A stretch of 55,809 nt of DNA from Gammaproteobacteria bacterium (GCA_018222405.1 JAAFAI010000029.1:1-55809); one strand, 5' to 3'; shown: positions 1 through 9,402, counted from the first letter of the stretch. Program-made: numbers and translations. The notes: generated by a model not told the origin, from the sequence alone.

Positions 1-9
1 AGTCGTTAT

Positions 10-53
10 CCCCATAAAAAGAAAAATGCCAGTCAGCTTAACTGACTGGCATT
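10..53 (-). terminator. Rho-independent terminator of fur
   Basis: A perfect 12-bp stem (25-36 with 42-53, loop CTTAA) lies just downstream of the fur stop on the minus strand. Read leftward it is followed by a T-rich run (complement of the A-rich bases 10-26). Confidence 0.8.
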
Positions 54-77
54 AGTCGTCAGACTCCTTTTTTACGT

Positions 78-503
78 TTAATCAAGGTTTTCACAGTCTT
101 CGTCGGTACATTCGCCGTAAAGGTATAAACTGTGATGGGTTAATTTCATCTTGTTGTCTTTAGCGATTTGTTCCTGACGCTGTTCAATCAGATCATCTTC
201 GAATTCGATAACCTTGCCACATTTCAGGCATACCAAATGGTCATGATGTTCTTTGTGGCTGATTTCAAATACCGATTTCCCGCCTTCAAAATGATGGCGA
301 TTTAAAATGCCAGCATCGTCAAACTGATTGAGAACCCGGTACACGGTAGCCAGACCGATTTCTTCACCTTGCTCGATCAAAATCTTATACACGTCTTCTG
401 CGCTGATGTGTTGATTTTTTGGCTCCTGCAAAATTTGCAGGATTTTTAATCTAGGCAAGGTAACTTTGAGGCCGGCTTTCTTTAATTCTTTATTTTGGTC
501 CAT
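78..503 (-). CDS. fur: Ferric uptake regulator Fur
   Basis: This is an iron-responsive, dimeric metalloregulator that represses iron-acquisition genes when loaded with Fe2+. The 141-residue product has the usual Fur length. An N-terminal winged helix (about residues 1-83) contains the TVYRVLNQF recognition region. It is followed by the metal-binding and dimerisation domain with HHDHLVCLKCG at 86-96 (Cys92, Cys95) and a second Cys pair (Cys132, Cys137) near the C-terminus, which together form the structural zinc site seen in many Fur proteins. It is monocistronic with its own terminator. In related gammaproteobacteria fur usually lies next to fldA and ybfF; here two + strand genes separate it from fldA. 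Identification is firm. Confidence 0.97.
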   Translation of the reverse strand: MDQNKELKKAGLKVTLPRLKILQILQEPKNQHISAEDVYKILIEQGEEIGLATVYRVLNQFDDAGILNRHHFEGGKSVFEISHKEHHDHLVCLKCGKVIEFEDDLIEQRQEQIAKDNKMKLTHHSLYLYGECTDEDCENLD

Positions 504-853
504 GGGGTGCCTACATCTGGGATGCGAATTTCTCGCTATTATAGGTAACTTGAGCAGATTTGAAAGCCTAACAGGGCATAGAAAACGGTGATTTCTATAA
601 ATAATGTCTATTTTGGGCTTAAACGTATAGGGTGTAGACTATATTTAAAATAATGTGAATGAGATGGTGCAGCTTTTAACGTTTGCGCCGCTGCGGGTTT
701 ACCGGACCATGCTGACTCATCGATTTGACGTACCGGCAAAATTTTAAACTTAAGTCTTCTTATAACCAAGCCGATTAAAAGGTATGTTGCGCCGGAAGTC
801 ATTAACCTCAGCACTGCTATACTTAGATTGCAGTGCTGCAAACAGGAATACTA
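504..853. other. fur / chemoreceptor intergenic region
   Basis: These 350 bases separate two divergent genes. They hold the fur promoter region and, at 751-777, a FliA-type promoter for the chemoreceptor. No convincing gene is seen. A 77-codon reverse reading frame at 608-841 crosses the promoter and has no recognisable features. Confidence 0.6.
751..777 (+). promoter_or_regulatory. Sigma-28 (FliA) promoter for chemoreceptor
   Basis: TAAG at 751-754, a 15-base spacer and GCCGATTA at 770-777 match the flagellar sigma-28 consensus TAAA-N15-GCCGATAA at ten of twelve positions. The site lies about 77 bases upstream of the chemoreceptor ATG, and chemoreceptor genes are classic FliA targets. The match is seen; activity is inferred. 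Confidence 0.7.
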
Positions 854-2860
854 ATGCCCTTAACAGTCGTTAATAAAATCATTCTGGGATTCGCATCCTT
901 TGGTTGTTTATTGTTAATTACCAGTATTCTTTCCTATTGGGGATTATCCGGTATCCAAACCTCCGCTGAAGACGTCATCGAAGAAAAGATGCCGGTGCAA
1001 ACGTTGATGAACGAGGTCAATACGCAAATACTTACGCTGGCCACGATCACTGCCAATGGTTATCACGTGAGTTCGTTGCCTGATTTGCAAAACAGCAAGT
1101 CGACCTTCGCCGCCCGCTCTGAAACCTTTGTAAGTGGCCTCGACGAGCTGGCTAAACTGCTGGGCAATGACAAACAAGCCACCCAGGCCATAGAAGCCAG
1201 TCAGGAGTATGTTGAGCAAAGTCTGCGCATGTACGAAGCGTTGGAACAACAGCTTATTTTTGAGGAACGGATTGCCGAACAGTCCCAAAAGGTTCTGATG
1301 ATTGCCGATGAGGCGAGTGCTTTAATGCTTGACCTGAGTTATCTCGACACTAGCGATCCAGGCATAGAAACAGTCATTGGCACCGGTAACAACATTGACA
1401 ATAAACTGCTGACCATGAATACCGCCATTGAAGATCTGGTAAACAGCAGTAAAGCCGATACAACAGCAGTGATTGAAGAAGATTTGGCCTATCAAATCAG
1501 CAACCTGGAGGTTGATAAGGATTACCTCAACAGGCTGGCTGAAACCGTGGATACCCAGGGCACGGTGGCTATGTTTAATGAGCAGTATGAGGCGTTTATC
1601 GCTGAACTTACCGGCGATAACGGGCTGGTATGGATGCAAAAGCAAAAGTTGGCGTTTACCAGCGAAAGTGCTGACCGCCAGAATGCTGCCCGAGCTGCAC
1701 TGAATGCTGCGCAGTCCTCGATTGAATCGTTGTACAGACAAATTAATACCAGCACCCTCAATGCGCAGCAGAAGATCCTGGATACTGTTATGGGCGCATT
1801 AGTGAAAACCGGTGCGGTCTTTGTAATTGGTTTAATAGCTGCGGTGGTTCTGGCCGTAATTACTACCCGCAGTATTGCCCGGCCGCTGGTGAAAATTAAT
1901 CGCGGTCTGACCCAACTGAGTCAGGGCGATCTCACCCGTAAGCTGGACGATAACGGCAGCGATGAATTTGCTGCACTGGCATCCAAAATTAATGCGTTGA
2001 CTGAGAGTTTGCGAAGTCTGGTGGGGAATATCCTGTCGCAGGAACATCGCCTCGAAGAGGTGACAAAATCGAGCATCGCGCTGGGCGAGGAAAGCCTGCA
2101 ACAGGTGGGCGAGCAGCGCAAACAGGTTCAGACCACTGCTACGAATACAGATCATGTGCGGGAAACCAGTCATCATAACCTCAGCCAGATCACTACCGCA
2201 ATGGAAAAACTGAGTCAGGTGGAGCAGCAGAGTCAGAGCATTGCCGCACTGGCTGAAAATAACCGTCAGCAGGTACTCGAACAAGCCCGACAGGCCGAAG
2301 CTTCAGCACAGGTTGTTCATCGCCTCGACGAAAACAGCCGCAATATTGGCAGTATTCTGGATGTGATTAAAACCATTGCCGAGCAGACCAACTTACTGGC
2401 GTTGAATGCTGCTATCGAAGCGGCACGGGCCGGCGAACAGGGCAGGGGGTTTGCGGTAGTAGCTGACGAAGTAAGAACGCTGGCAAACCGCACACATAAC
2501 TCCACTGAAGAAATTGAGGCCATGATCGGCAGCTTACAAAAAGATGCTCATCAGGCGGTGCAAACCATCAATACAGGCCGTGAGCAGGCGCAACAGGGCG
2601 CTAAAGCTACTGAACAGGTCACTGAGCAGGTGGCGTCGATTTCTGTGATTATCCAGGAACTGAGCCGGATTAATCGCGAAATCGTAACCGATACCGAGCG
2701 ACAGGATGCGCTGCTTGCAGATGTTGCCAGCAGTTTACAACGCATTGTTGAGCTGGCCGAACTAAGCGCTCACAGTACCGAGCGGGCTAATGAGTCTACC
2801 TCGAAAATTGACGTGGAAATTGCTGACTTGAAAAGGGCGGTGTCGAAGTTTAGACTTTAG
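854..2860 (+). CDS. Methyl-accepting chemotaxis protein
   Basis: This is a transmembrane chemoreceptor that passes ligand signals to CheW/CheA. The ATG at 854 is preferred over a GTG at 833 because an AGGA sits six bases upstream; the product is about 668 residues. Order: TM1 near residues 5-30, a periplasmic helical sensor of about 290 residues, TM2 near 318-340, HAMP near 341-395, then the cytoplasmic coiled coil. The signalling hairpin ([17 protein letters not shown], followed by [12 protein letters not shown]) begins near residue 508. The periplasmic ligand is unknown; the all-helical sensor suggests a four-helix or HBM-like bundle. Expression is probably tied to the flagellar regulon through the FliA-type promoter upstream. 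Confidence 0.95.
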   Translation: MPLTVVNKIILGFASFGCLLLITSILSYWGLSGIQTSAEDVIEEKMPVQTLMNEVNTQILTLATITANGYHVSSLPDLQNSKSTFAARSETFVSGLDELAKLLGNDKQATQAIEASQEYVEQSLRMYEALEQQLIFEERIAEQSQKVLMIADEASALMLDLSYLDTSDPGIETVIGTGNNIDNKLLTMNTAIEDLVNSSKADTTAVIEEDLAYQISNLEVDKDYLNRLAETVDTQGTVAMFNEQYEAFIAELTGDNGLVWMQKQKLAFTSESADRQNAARAALNAAQSSIESLYRQINTSTLNAQQKILDTVMGALVKTGAVFVIGLIAAVVLAVITTRSIARPLVKINRGLTQLSQGDLTRKLDDNGSDEFAALASKINALTESLRSLVGNILSQEHRLEEVTKSSIALGEESLQQVGEQRKQVQTTATNTDHVRETSHHNLSQITTAMEKLSQVEQQSQSIAALAENNRQQVLEQARQAEASAQVVHRLDENSRNIGSILDVIKTIAEQTNLLALNAAIEAARAGEQGRGFAVVADEVRTLANRTHNSTEEIEAMIGSLQKDAHQAVQTINTGREQAQQGAKATEQVTEQVASISVIIQELSRINREIVTDTERQDALLADVASSLQRIVELAELSAHSTERANESTSKIDVEIADLKRAVSKFRL

Positions 2861-2893
2861 TTTAAGTTAAACGATAGTTTTCAAGGAAGAACA

Positions 2894-3385
2894 ATGAAAT
2901 ACGCGATTTTAACGGTGTTTGCCGCTGGCTTTATAGTGGCCTGCGGCACCACTAAGCCCGCTTCGACTCCTGCTACAGATGAATATACCCAACTGCCACT
3001 AAGCACTAATGTTCTGTCTTTGCCTGAATGGCAGACGCTCGAACGTTTTCCTGCCCGTTATCCAAAGAAAGAAGCCATGGCGGCTAATACAGGATGTGCT
3101 ACTGTAGAATACGTGATAAAGCCTGATAACTCGGTGACGGGTATACGTGTAGTGGAATCGAGCAGCCGTCACTTTGCAAAGGAAGCAGAGCAGGTGGTCG
3201 CTAAGTGGAAGTGGTCGGCAATGCCGGCTGGCATTTTAGACAAGCCGGTTAAAACCCAGACCCGCTTTGAGTTTTGTCTTGAAGATGGTTCGGGGCTATG
3301 CACAACGGAGAAGCTTGCCAGTAAAACAGAGTGTTCTGGCAGTGATATTATTGCTTCGGTGGGAATGAGGGTAAGGCGGGGTTAA
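2894..3385 (+). CDS. TonB C-terminal-domain lipoprotein
   Basis: The 163-residue product begins with a lipoprotein signal ending IVAC, which places the lipidated Cys at residue 17. The C-terminal half has the look of a TonB/TolA carboxy domain (CATVEYVIKPDNSVTGIRVVES, split here as CATVEYVIKP and SVTGIRVVES), with a VAKWKWSAMP segment. It lacks a TonB-type N-terminal membrane helix plus proline-rich spacer, so it is unlikely to be an energy transducer. It more probably sits in the envelope with an unknown role. It lies 33 bases after the chemoreceptor with an AAGGAAG ribosome site and may be co-transcribed with it. A similar architecture recurs in the duplicated cassette lipoprotein at 50.4 and 51.6 kb. 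Confidence 0.75.
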   Translation: MKYAILTVFAAGFIVACGTTKPASTPATDEYTQLPLSTNVLSLPEWQTLERFPARYPKKEAMAANTGCATVEYVIKPDNSVTGIRVVESSSRHFAKEAEQVVAKWKWSAMPAGILDKPVKTQTRFEFCLEDGSGLCTTEKLASKTECSGSDIIASVGMRVRRG

Positions 3386-3413
3386 ACCTCATTACTAACA
3401 GTTTCCAGGCACA

Positions 3414-3443
3414 AAAAAACGCAGGGTTAAACCTGCGTTTTTT
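3414..3443. terminator. Bidirectional terminator
   Basis: A perfect 12-bp stem with a six-base loop is flanked by an A-run on the left and a T-run on the right. It serves the convergent TonB-domain lipoprotein gene and fldA. Confidence 0.85.
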
Positions 3444-3458
3444 GATCAACAGCCGGGT

Positions 3459-3983
3459 TTAAGCCAGTTCGGCTAAACAAAGCTCTTCGTTTAACTGCTG
3501 GCACCAGGTGCGAACACGCTCATCGGTGAGTTCTGGCTGACGGTCTTCATCGATTCCCAGACCTACAAAATGAGTGTCATCGGCCATGCCTTTAGAAGCT
3601 TCAAAATCATAACCGTCGGTAGACCACTGACCTACCAGGATAGCACCACGGGCTTCAACAATGTCACGAACCATGCCCATGGCATCAAGAAAATACTCTG
3701 CGTAGTCTTCCTGATCACCACACCCAAAGATGGCTACCAGTTTGTCGGTAAAATCAATTTGCTCCAGTTCCGGGAAGAAATCGTCCCAGTCACACTGGGC
3801 TTCGCCGTAATACCAGGTAGGAATACCGAAGATCAGCAAATCAAACTCTGCAATCTGCTCTTTAGAGCTCTTTGCAATGTCGTGAACGTCAATCAGGTTC
3901 TTACCTAATTCTTTTTGAATTAACTTGGCAACATGCTCTGTATTGCCAGTGTCGCTACCAAAAAACAGGCCAACACTTGCCAT
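3459..3983 (-). CDS. fldA: Flavodoxin FldA
   Basis: This is a small FMN-binding electron carrier that donates electrons to enzymes such as radical-SAM proteins in the cytoplasm. At 174 residues it is a long-chain flavodoxin. The phosphate-binding loop SDTGNTE is at 10-16; the FMN-stacking loops are visible as TWYYGEAQCDWDDF and FGCGDQEDYAEYF. It lies next to a DUF2788 gene and ybfF on the same strand, the order often seen around fldA-fur, except that two unrelated + strand genes separate it from fur here. Confidence 0.96.
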   Translation of the reverse strand: MASVGLFFGSDTGNTEHVAKLIQKELGKNLIDVHDIAKSSKEQIAEFDLLIFGIPTWYYGEAQCDWDDFFPELEQIDFTDKLVAIFGCGDQEDYAEYFLDAMGMVRDIVEARGAILVGQWSTDGYDFEASKGMADDTHFVGLGIDEDRQPELTDERVRTWCQQLNEELCLAELA

Positions 3984-4015
3984 ATCTAACCTCTATCTAC
4001 TTACTCTGAAAATGG

Positions 4016-4240
4016 TTATCCGGATACGCCGCTGCTCTGCCAGAACAGCTGGATAATCCCTTTTGCAATAAAACCCATGGCTCCCAGACCCAGAACACCA
4101 TAGGCGACAACCCGGCCAATCATGGGAACATCGTTCTTTTTCAATACGTCATGGACGGCAAAAATCATCAGAACAAACAATATCACCAGCCCTAAATCGA
4201 GCATGATAGATTCTATTTGTTCGTAATACTTCGCAAGCAT
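4016..4240 (-). CDS. DUF2788 small membrane protein
   Basis: The 74-residue protein has two predicted transmembrane helices (about residues 14-32 and 45-66) separated by a short loop, HDVLKKNDVPMIGR. It resembles the DUF2788 family that is commonly encoded between ybfF and fldA in gammaproteobacteria. No biochemical role is known to me. Position and strand suggest co-transcription with fldA, whose start codon lies 32 bases downstream. Confidence 0.75.
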   Translation of the reverse strand: MLAKYYEQIESIMLDLGLVILFVLMIFAVHDVLKKNDVPMIGRVVAYGVLGLGAMGFIAKGIIQLFWQSSGVSG

Positions 4241-4454
4241 AAAAAACCTTTACTGTATTTTCGCGCGCAAACTATACCACAGTAATGTGGCTATCGCAGG
4301 CATTCTTACTGACTTTTGCGACAGTGCGGCCGAAGTTTCGACAACTCAGAATCACAACTCCCGCAACCTGCCACGTCTTACAATCTGACTGGCGCGGAGT
4401 ATATCACAACCGGTCCTTTTAAATGCAAATGTTTATCATTTACAAAACTGATGG

Positions 4455-5240
4455 TCAGGTCGTTAATGCCCGTTCAACCAACCCGTTGACTACCTGCGGT
4501 TTCTCGGCATGTAACCAGTGACCAACGCCTTCCACGATCTTGGCTTTAGCGTTAGGGAAGTACTTGCCGATAACTGCCTGATGTTGCCGGGTAATGTAGT
4601 CTGACTCGCCACCTTTTATAAATGTCACACTGCCTTCAAAGCGTGTATTTTCCGGTGCAGAGAAGCCGCCTACGTTGGCGTAGTCTTGTTCCAGACCAGC
4701 CACGTTAAACCGCCATTGCCATTGGCCATCATCATCCTGATAGAGGCTCTTTAACAAAAACTGTCTGACCCCGGGGATGTTAATTTCAGATTGCATCACT
4801 CTGTCTGCGTCTTTACGTCCGCTTATGGTACTGAGATCAACCTTTTTGAGACCGGCAAATACCGATTGGTGATGAGGCGGATAGGTTACCGGTGCAATAT
4901 CCATGGGCACCAGTTTATCGACCCGGTCCGGATGAGTGAGCGCGGTGAGCATGGCGACTTTGCCGCCCAGCGAATGGCCCACAATATGGCATTTATCAAT
5001 TTGCTGATCATCCAGCACTTTGATCAGCGCGCTCACGCAATCTGCAAGGGTAAAGGTATCTACCCAGGGCGATTCACCGTGGTTAGGTAAGTCGATAGCG
5101 ATTACATTGAAGGAATCTGTAAGGTGGCGTCTGAGTGCGGCTAAATTATCCAGATTACCAAACAAACCATGAATCAAAACAACCCAGGGGGCATTTTGCT
5201 TTTCGCAGTGATACTGCTCAAAATTAAGTGATATAGACAT
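4455..5240 (-). CDS. ybfF: Alpha/beta-hydrolase, YbfF-type esterase
   Basis: This is a cytoplasmic serine esterase of the alpha/beta fold; the E. coli homologue hydrolyses acyl-CoA and short ester substrates. The 261-residue product shows the oxyanion-hole motif HGLFGN near 24-29, the nucleophile elbow GHSLGGK (Ser90), an acidic residue in GGESDY, and the catalytic His in GVGHWLHAEKP near the C-terminus. It sits in the conserved ybfF / DUF2788 / fldA neighbourhood. The natural substrate is not established by sequence. Confidence 0.9.
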   Translation of the reverse strand: MSISLNFEQYHCEKQNAPWVVLIHGLFGNLDNLAALRRHLTDSFNVIAIDLPNHGESPWVDTFTLADCVSALIKVLDDQQIDKCHIVGHSLGGKVAMLTALTHPDRVDKLVPMDIAPVTYPPHHQSVFAGLKKVDLSTISGRKDADRVMQSEINIPGVRQFLLKSLYQDDDGQWQWRFNVAGLEQDYANVGGFSAPENTRFEGSVTFIKGGESDYITRQHQAVIGKYFPNAKAKIVEGVGHWLHAEKPQVVNGLVERALTT

Positions 5241-5242
5241 GT

Positions 5243-5270
5243 AAATAAAAAAGCGGGGAAGGTCCCCGCT
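5243..5270 (-). terminator. Terminator of the H-NS-family gene
   Basis: A stem AGCGGGG/CCCCGCT (5252-5258 with 5264-5270) lies just after the stop of the H-NS gene and is followed on the minus strand by a T-rich run. It also lies immediately upstream of the ybfF start and separates the two genes. Confidence 0.75.
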
Positions 5271-5278
5271 ATTAATGA

Positions 5279-5674
5279 TTAAATTGCGAAATCTTCTAAA
5301 GACTGACCTTTTGCAAGGGCATCTTTAAATACTACCGGCATTCTGCCTACGCCGGTCCAGGCGACAGTTTCACCATCAACGGTAATTTTATATTTAACCG
5401 GACGTTTTTTACCGGATTTACGTTTTGGTTTGGTTTCGGCCACATCCTGTAAATCGGCTACATCAATGCCAGCTTCTTCCATTTGTTTTTTAATTTCTTC
5501 AAGCTTGGCCAGTTTTTCCTGCTGAGCTTTAATTAATTCAGCTTCCTGCTCTTTTCTTTTTTCGATAATGTTATTCAGCTTTTCCTGAACACTCGTTAAC
5601 TCTTCTACCGATAAATCCTTTACGGCACCTTGTAAACGTCGTCCATGAGTTAAAATTTCTAAAAATTCACTCAT
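5279..5674 (-). CDS. hns: H-NS family nucleoid protein
   Basis: This is a nucleoid-structuring protein that binds and silences AT-rich DNA, including acquired genes. The 131 residues consist of an N-terminal helical oligomerisation region (about 1-75, rich in charged heptads), a linker with a basic patch (KPKRKSGKKRPVKY), and the C-terminal DNA-binding domain (about 95-131). In that domain the AT-hook-like loop reads TGVGRMP, where H-NS of E. coli has a QGR core. The start is followed by a typical MSEFLEILTHGRRL. It is monocistronic with its own terminator. It may silence AT-rich DNA such as the cassette array elsewhere in this window, which is inference. Confidence 0.9.
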   Translation of the reverse strand: MSEFLEILTHGRRLQGAVKDLSVEELTSVQEKLNNIIEKRKEQEAELIKAQQEKLAKLEEIKKQMEEAGIDVADLQDVAETKPKRKSGKKRPVKYKITVDGETVAWTGVGRMPVVFKDALAKGQSLEDFAI

Positions 5675-5759
5675 TAATTATCTGCCTTTGTTTAAAAACT
5701 ATGACAATTCTAATTTAAACTCGTGTTTTTTCAAAACTATATTTAAAACAATAATCGAA

Positions 5760-7406
5760 TTACATATTCGGATAATTAGGACCACTGGCACCTTCGGGTA
5801 CCACCCAGCGGATATTTTGCGCCGGATCTTTAATGTCACAGGTTTTACAATGTACACAGTTGGCCGCATTAATCTGAAACTGCGGTTGCTTGTCGTCACC
5901 CTCTACTATCTCGTACACGCCTGCAGGACAGTAGCGTTGCGCTGGTTCCGCGTAACTCGGCAGATTAACCTTCACCGGTATTTCCGGGTCTTTTAACTGC
6001 AGGTGACAGGGTTGGTCTTCGTCGTGACTGGTATTGGCTAAATACACCGATGATAATTTATCAAAACTGAGTTTATTATCCGGTTTTTCATAGCTTATTG
6101 GCTGGCACTGGGCAGCAGATTTTAATTTTTTATAGTCAGCATCAGTATCTTTTAATGTCACAAAAAGATTGCCGTTAAAAATATTTTGTTCCAGCGTATT
6201 AAACGCACCTCCCAGTAAATTGCCAAATTTATGCAGGGCCGGGCCAAAGTTTCGTGCTTTAAAAAGCTCTTTTCTTAAATCACTTTGCTGATAAGCGTGA
6301 TTAAATTCTGTACAAAAATCCGCAGTGGTGTTCTGGCTAATCTGATTAAAAATAACTTCAGCCGCCATTTTGCCCGACTTAATTGCAGTGTGAATGCCTT
6401 TAATTTTGGAAAAGTTTAATGTGCCGGCATTACAACCTACCAGACAACCGCCAGGAAAAGCCATTTGTGGCAGCGAATTAAATCCACCTTTGGTAATTGC
6501 CCGCGCACCATAAGCTATTCGTTCACCGCCGTTTAAATATTGAGCAAACAGCGGGTGATGTTTCATGCGCTGAAATTCATCGAAGGGACTTAAATACGGA
6601 TTGTCGTAATTTAAATCGACAATTAAACCAACATAAATTTGATTATTTTCGGCGTGATATAAATAACTGCCTCCGGAGGCTTCTGTTAATGGCCAGCCAG
6701 CGGTGTGGACGACCAGGCCAGGTTGATGTACTGCCGGATCGACCTGCCAGATTTCTTTAAATCCAATGGCATAATGTTGTGCTGTGGCGTTTTTATCCAG
6801 AGCAAACTTTTCAATCAGGGTTTTACCCAGGTGGCCACGACACCCCTCGGCAAACACCGTATATTTAGCTTTAAGTAACATGCCCGGCATGTAGCTGTCT
6901 TTCTCTGAACCATCAGCAGCGATGCCCATGTCACCGGTAATAATGCCGCCTACGCTGCCATCGTCGTTGTAGTGGATATCCGCCGCTGCAAATCCTGGGA
7001 ATATTTCAATGCCCATGCCTTCGGCCTGCTCGGCGAGCCAGCGACACAGATTCCCCAGTGAGACAATATAATTGCCTTTATTATGCATAGTTTTAGGCGT
7101 AATCAGATCTGGCAGCTTAATACTGGCGCTCTCGCTGCGTAACAGATAAGTGGCGTCCTCGGTGACCGGTTGATTAAGGGGGGCGCCTTTCTCCTGCCAG
7201 TCGGGGATTAGCTCTGACAGGGCCGCACTTTCCATCACGCCACCGGATAAAATATGAGCACCGACTTCTGAACCTTTCTCTACTATACAGATGGATAACT
7301 CAGTGCCGGACTGCTCAGCCTGTTGGGCCAGCCGAATAGCAGTGGCGAGGCCTGATGGACCTGCGCCAACAATCACAACGTCAAACTCCATTGATTCTCT
7401 TTCCAC
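5760..7406 (-). CDS. Electron-transfer flavoprotein-ubiquinone oxidoreductase
   Basis: ETF-QO passes electrons from reduced ETF, produced by acyl-CoA dehydrogenases and related enzymes, to the membrane quinone pool. The reading frame opens further upstream, but a GTG at 7406 preceded by AGGAGAAAG gives the family's usual N-terminus ERESMEFD and a 548-residue protein. The FAD-binding GAGPSG lies at 14-19. The C-terminus carries the 4Fe-4S cysteines in YCPAGVYE and NCVHCKTCDIKDP. It is divergent from etfBA, its redox partner, across a shared regulatory region. Confidence 0.95.
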   Translation of the reverse strand: MERESMEFDVVIVGAGPSGLATAIRLAQQAEQSGTELSICIVEKGSEVGAHILSGGVMESAALSELIPDWQEKGAPLNQPVTEDATYLLRSESASIKLPDLITPKTMHNKGNYIVSLGNLCRWLAEQAEGMGIEIFPGFAAADIHYNDDGSVGGIITGDMGIAADGSEKDSYMPGMLLKAKYTVFAEGCRGHLGKTLIEKFALDKNATAQHYAIGFKEIWQVDPAVHQPGLVVHTAGWPLTEASGGSYLYHAENNQIYVGLIVDLNYDNPYLSPFDEFQRMKHHPLFAQYLNGGERIAYGARAITKGGFNSLPQMAFPGGCLVGCNAGTLNFSKIKGIHTAIKSGKMAAEVIFNQISQNTTADFCTEFNHAYQQSDLRKELFKARNFGPALHKFGNLLGGAFNTLEQNIFNGNLFVTLKDTDADYKKLKSAAQCQPISYEKPDNKLSFDKLSSVYLANTSHDEDQPCHLQLKDPEIPVKVNLPSYAEPAQRYCPAGVYEIVEGDDKQPQFQINAANCVHCKTCDIKDPAQNIRWVVPEGASGPNYPNM

Positions 7407-7518
7407 GGCCTTTCTCCTCATATTCTGATTTGATTTTATTGTTCTCTGTAGGGGCGTTAACTGGCAACCATATTTGCCACTTTCATGACTTTTATTGCGT
7501 TGCGTCAAACTAAACCAG

Positions 7519-7536
7519 GTTGACGTTAACGTCAAC
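7519..7536. promoter_or_regulatory. 18-bp perfect palindrome between ETF-QO and etfBA
   Basis: GTTGACGTTAACGTCAAC is its own reverse complement. It lies in the shared upstream region of two divergent transcription units of one pathway. The ACGT-centred layout recalls LiuR-type operators that control branched-chain amino acid and fatty-acid catabolism in gammaproteobacteria, but the match is from memory. Operator function is inferred. Confidence 0.6.
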
Positions 7537-7586
7537 TGCAAGTAAATTTTATGCTAAAGATGTTGCAAAAGTGTTGTTACGTCAAA

Positions 7587-7617
7587 TTGACAGTTGCTGT
7601 CATTAAAGTGCCATAAT
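7587..7617 (+). promoter_or_regulatory. Putative etfBA promoter with 19-base spacer
   Basis: TTGACA at 7587-7592 and CATAAT at 7612-7617 are separated by 19 bases. A long spacer of this kind is typical of MerR-family-activated promoters. An inverted repeat TGACAG-TTG-CTGTCA (7588-7602) overlaps the -35 box. The predicted transcript would start about 45 bases before the etfB ATG. Confidence 0.5.
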
Positions 7618-7669
7618 TATTGGAGCACGATCTAAGCAGACTAAACCGTAAAGGATGAAAGAGGCTTAT

Positions 7670-8422
7670 ATGAAAATACTGGTGCCGGTAAAACGGGTTA
7701 TCGATTACAACGTAAAAGTGCGGGTGAAATCCGATCAGACCGATGTGGATCTAACCAACGCTAAAATGGCTATGAATCCTTTTTGCGAAATAGCAGTGGA
7801 AGAGGCGGTCAGATTAAAAGAAAAAGGTATCGCGACGGAAATTGTTGCCGTTAGCATTGGCCCTAAGGCTTGTCAGGAGCAGATCCGTAATGCCATGGCG
7901 CTTGGTGCAGACCGCGGTATTCATGTGGAGTGCGAAACATTTCCTGAATCGTTACAGGTTGCCAAGATTCTGGCTCGCCTGGTAGAGCAGGAGTCACCCG
8001 GCCTGGTCATTATTGGTAAACAAGCCATTGACTCTGATAATAACCAGACCGGTCAGATGCTGGCTGCGTTAACCAAAATGCCCCAGGCGACCTTTGCTTC
8101 GGCAGTGGAAGTAGAAGGTGACAGCCTGAAAGTGACCCGTGAAATCGACGGTGGATTGCAAACACTGAAACTCAGCATGCCAGCATTGGTTTCTACCGAT
8201 TTACGCTTAAATGAACCACGCTATGCAAAATTGCCGGATATTATGAAAGCCAAACGTAAGCCGCTGGCGGTAATGAGTACCGACGAACTGGGCGTGGACA
8301 TTACCCCCCGGGTAACCACCTTAAAAGTAACGCCACCACCGGCCAGAAGTGCAGGTGTAAAAGTAGAGACAGTGGCCGAACTGATGACAAAACTTCGCGA
8401 CGAAGCAAAGGTGATCTCATGA
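7670..8422 (+). CDS. etfB: Electron transfer flavoprotein beta subunit
   Basis: EtfB forms a heterodimer with EtfA, carries AMP and part of the FAD site, and accepts electrons from acyl-CoA dehydrogenases. I place the start at the ATG at 7670 ([10 protein letters not shown]), which has GAGG six bases upstream; an ATG at 7655 would add five residues. The product is 250 residues, the family norm. The adenine-nucleotide-binding region and the signature near [17 protein letters not shown] are present. It overlaps etfA by four bases (ATGA), implying translational coupling. Confidence 0.96.
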   Translation: MKILVPVKRVIDYNVKVRVKSDQTDVDLTNAKMAMNPFCEIAVEEAVRLKEKGIATEIVAVSIGPKACQEQIRNAMALGADRGIHVECETFPESLQVAKILARLVEQESPGLVIIGKQAIDSDNNQTGQMLAALTKMPQATFASAVEVEGDSLKVTREIDGGLQTLKLSMPALVSTDLRLNEPRYAKLPDIMKAKRKPLAVMSTDELGVDITPRVTTLKVTPPPARSAGVKVETVAELMTKLRDEAKVIS

Positions 8423-9351
8423 GCATACTGATTTACGCAGAACACGATAACAACCACCTTAAATCGGAAACGCACAAGCTGGTAACAGCTGCCATACAGC
8501 TTGGCGACGATATCCATATTCTGGTAGCCGGATCAGGTTGCGCGGCAGTAGCCGAGCAGGCAGCTACAATTGCCGGCGTAAAACGTGTCATGCTGGCAGA
8601 CAGTCCTGCCTATGCACATCAACTGGCTGAGAACACCGCCGATTTGGTACTCGACATCGCTGGGGGCTATACCCACATTCTGGCAGCGGCTACCACTACC
8701 GGTAAGAACTTTATGCCACGGGTGGCGGCATTACTAGATGTGGTGCAGCTATCCGATATCATTGGCATTGAAAGCGCAGATACCTTTGTGCGGCCGATTT
8801 ATGCTGGTAATGCTATCGCCACCGTACAAAGCAGCGATGCGGTTAAGGTGATTACGGTTCGGGCCTCTGCCTTTGATGCTGCACCAGAGGGTAACAGTGT
8901 TACCGTTGAGACCCTTGATACGGTAATCGAAAACACCCAGGTAACCTTTGAAAGTGATGAGATGACCAAGTCAGATCGCCCTGAACTGACGGCTGCAGAC
9001 ATCGTTATTTCAGGTGGACGCGGTATGCAGGATGGTGAGCACTTTGCCATGCTGGAACGCATAGCAGACCAGCTTGGGGCTGCTGTTGGAGCAAGCCGGG
9101 CGGCTGTTGATGCCGGGTTTGTGCCTAATGATATGCAGGTAGGGCAAACCGGTAAAATTGTAGCGCCGCAGCTTTACATTGCGGTAGGTATATCCGGTGC
9201 TATTCAGCACTTAGCGGGTATGAAAGACTCAAAAGTGATTGTTGCCATCAACAAGGATCCGGAAGCGCCTATTTTTCAGGTAGCAGACTACGGTTTGGTG
9301 GCAGATCTGTTTGATGCCTTACCGGAAATAGAAAGTGCGCTGGGCAGCTAA
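8419..9351 (+). CDS. etfA: Electron transfer flavoprotein alpha subunit
   Basis: EtfA carries the FAD that shuttles electrons from dehydrogenases to ETF-QO. The product is 310 residues. An N-terminal domain (about 1-185) precedes the conserved FAD-binding C-terminal domain with [46 protein letters not shown] and a final DYGLVADLF. The start overlaps the etfB stop. Together with etfB and the divergent ETF-QO it makes a complete dehydrogenase-to-quinone electron path. Confidence 0.97.
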   Translation: MSILIYAEHDNNHLKSETHKLVTAAIQLGDDIHILVAGSGCAAVAEQAATIAGVKRVMLADSPAYAHQLAENTADLVLDIAGGYTHILAAATTTGKNFMPRVAALLDVVQLSDIIGIESADTFVRPIYAGNAIATVQSSDAVKVITVRASAFDAAPEGNSVTVETLDTVIENTQVTFESDEMTKSDRPELTAADIVISGGRGMQDGEHFAMLERIADQLGAAVGASRAAVDAGFVPNDMQVGQTGKIVAPQLYIAVGISGAIQHLAGMKDSKVIVAINKDPEAPIFQVADYGLVADLFDALPEIESALGS

Positions 9352-9371
9352 AGGCTGAGCCAGTCAAATAG

Positions 9372-9398
9372 GCCCGGCAGGCTGTCTGCCGGGCTCTT
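9372..9398 (+). terminator. Terminator after etfA
   Basis: A stem GCCCGGCAG/CTGCCGGGC with a five-base loop follows the etfA stop and is trailed by a short pyrimidine run TCTTTC. It may also serve the convergent CBM48 gene. Confidence 0.65.
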
Positions 9399-9402
9399 TC
9401 AG

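Noticed and set aside
608..841. 77-codon reverse frame upstream of the chemoreceptor
   Set aside because: It covers the FliA-type promoter, has no ribosome site and its composition is unlike a protein.
1322..1741. Long antisense frames within the chemoreceptor (and similar ones in the RND, S9 and FG-GAP genes)
   Set aside because: They are shadows of strong coding frames, with no ribosome sites or recognisable motifs.
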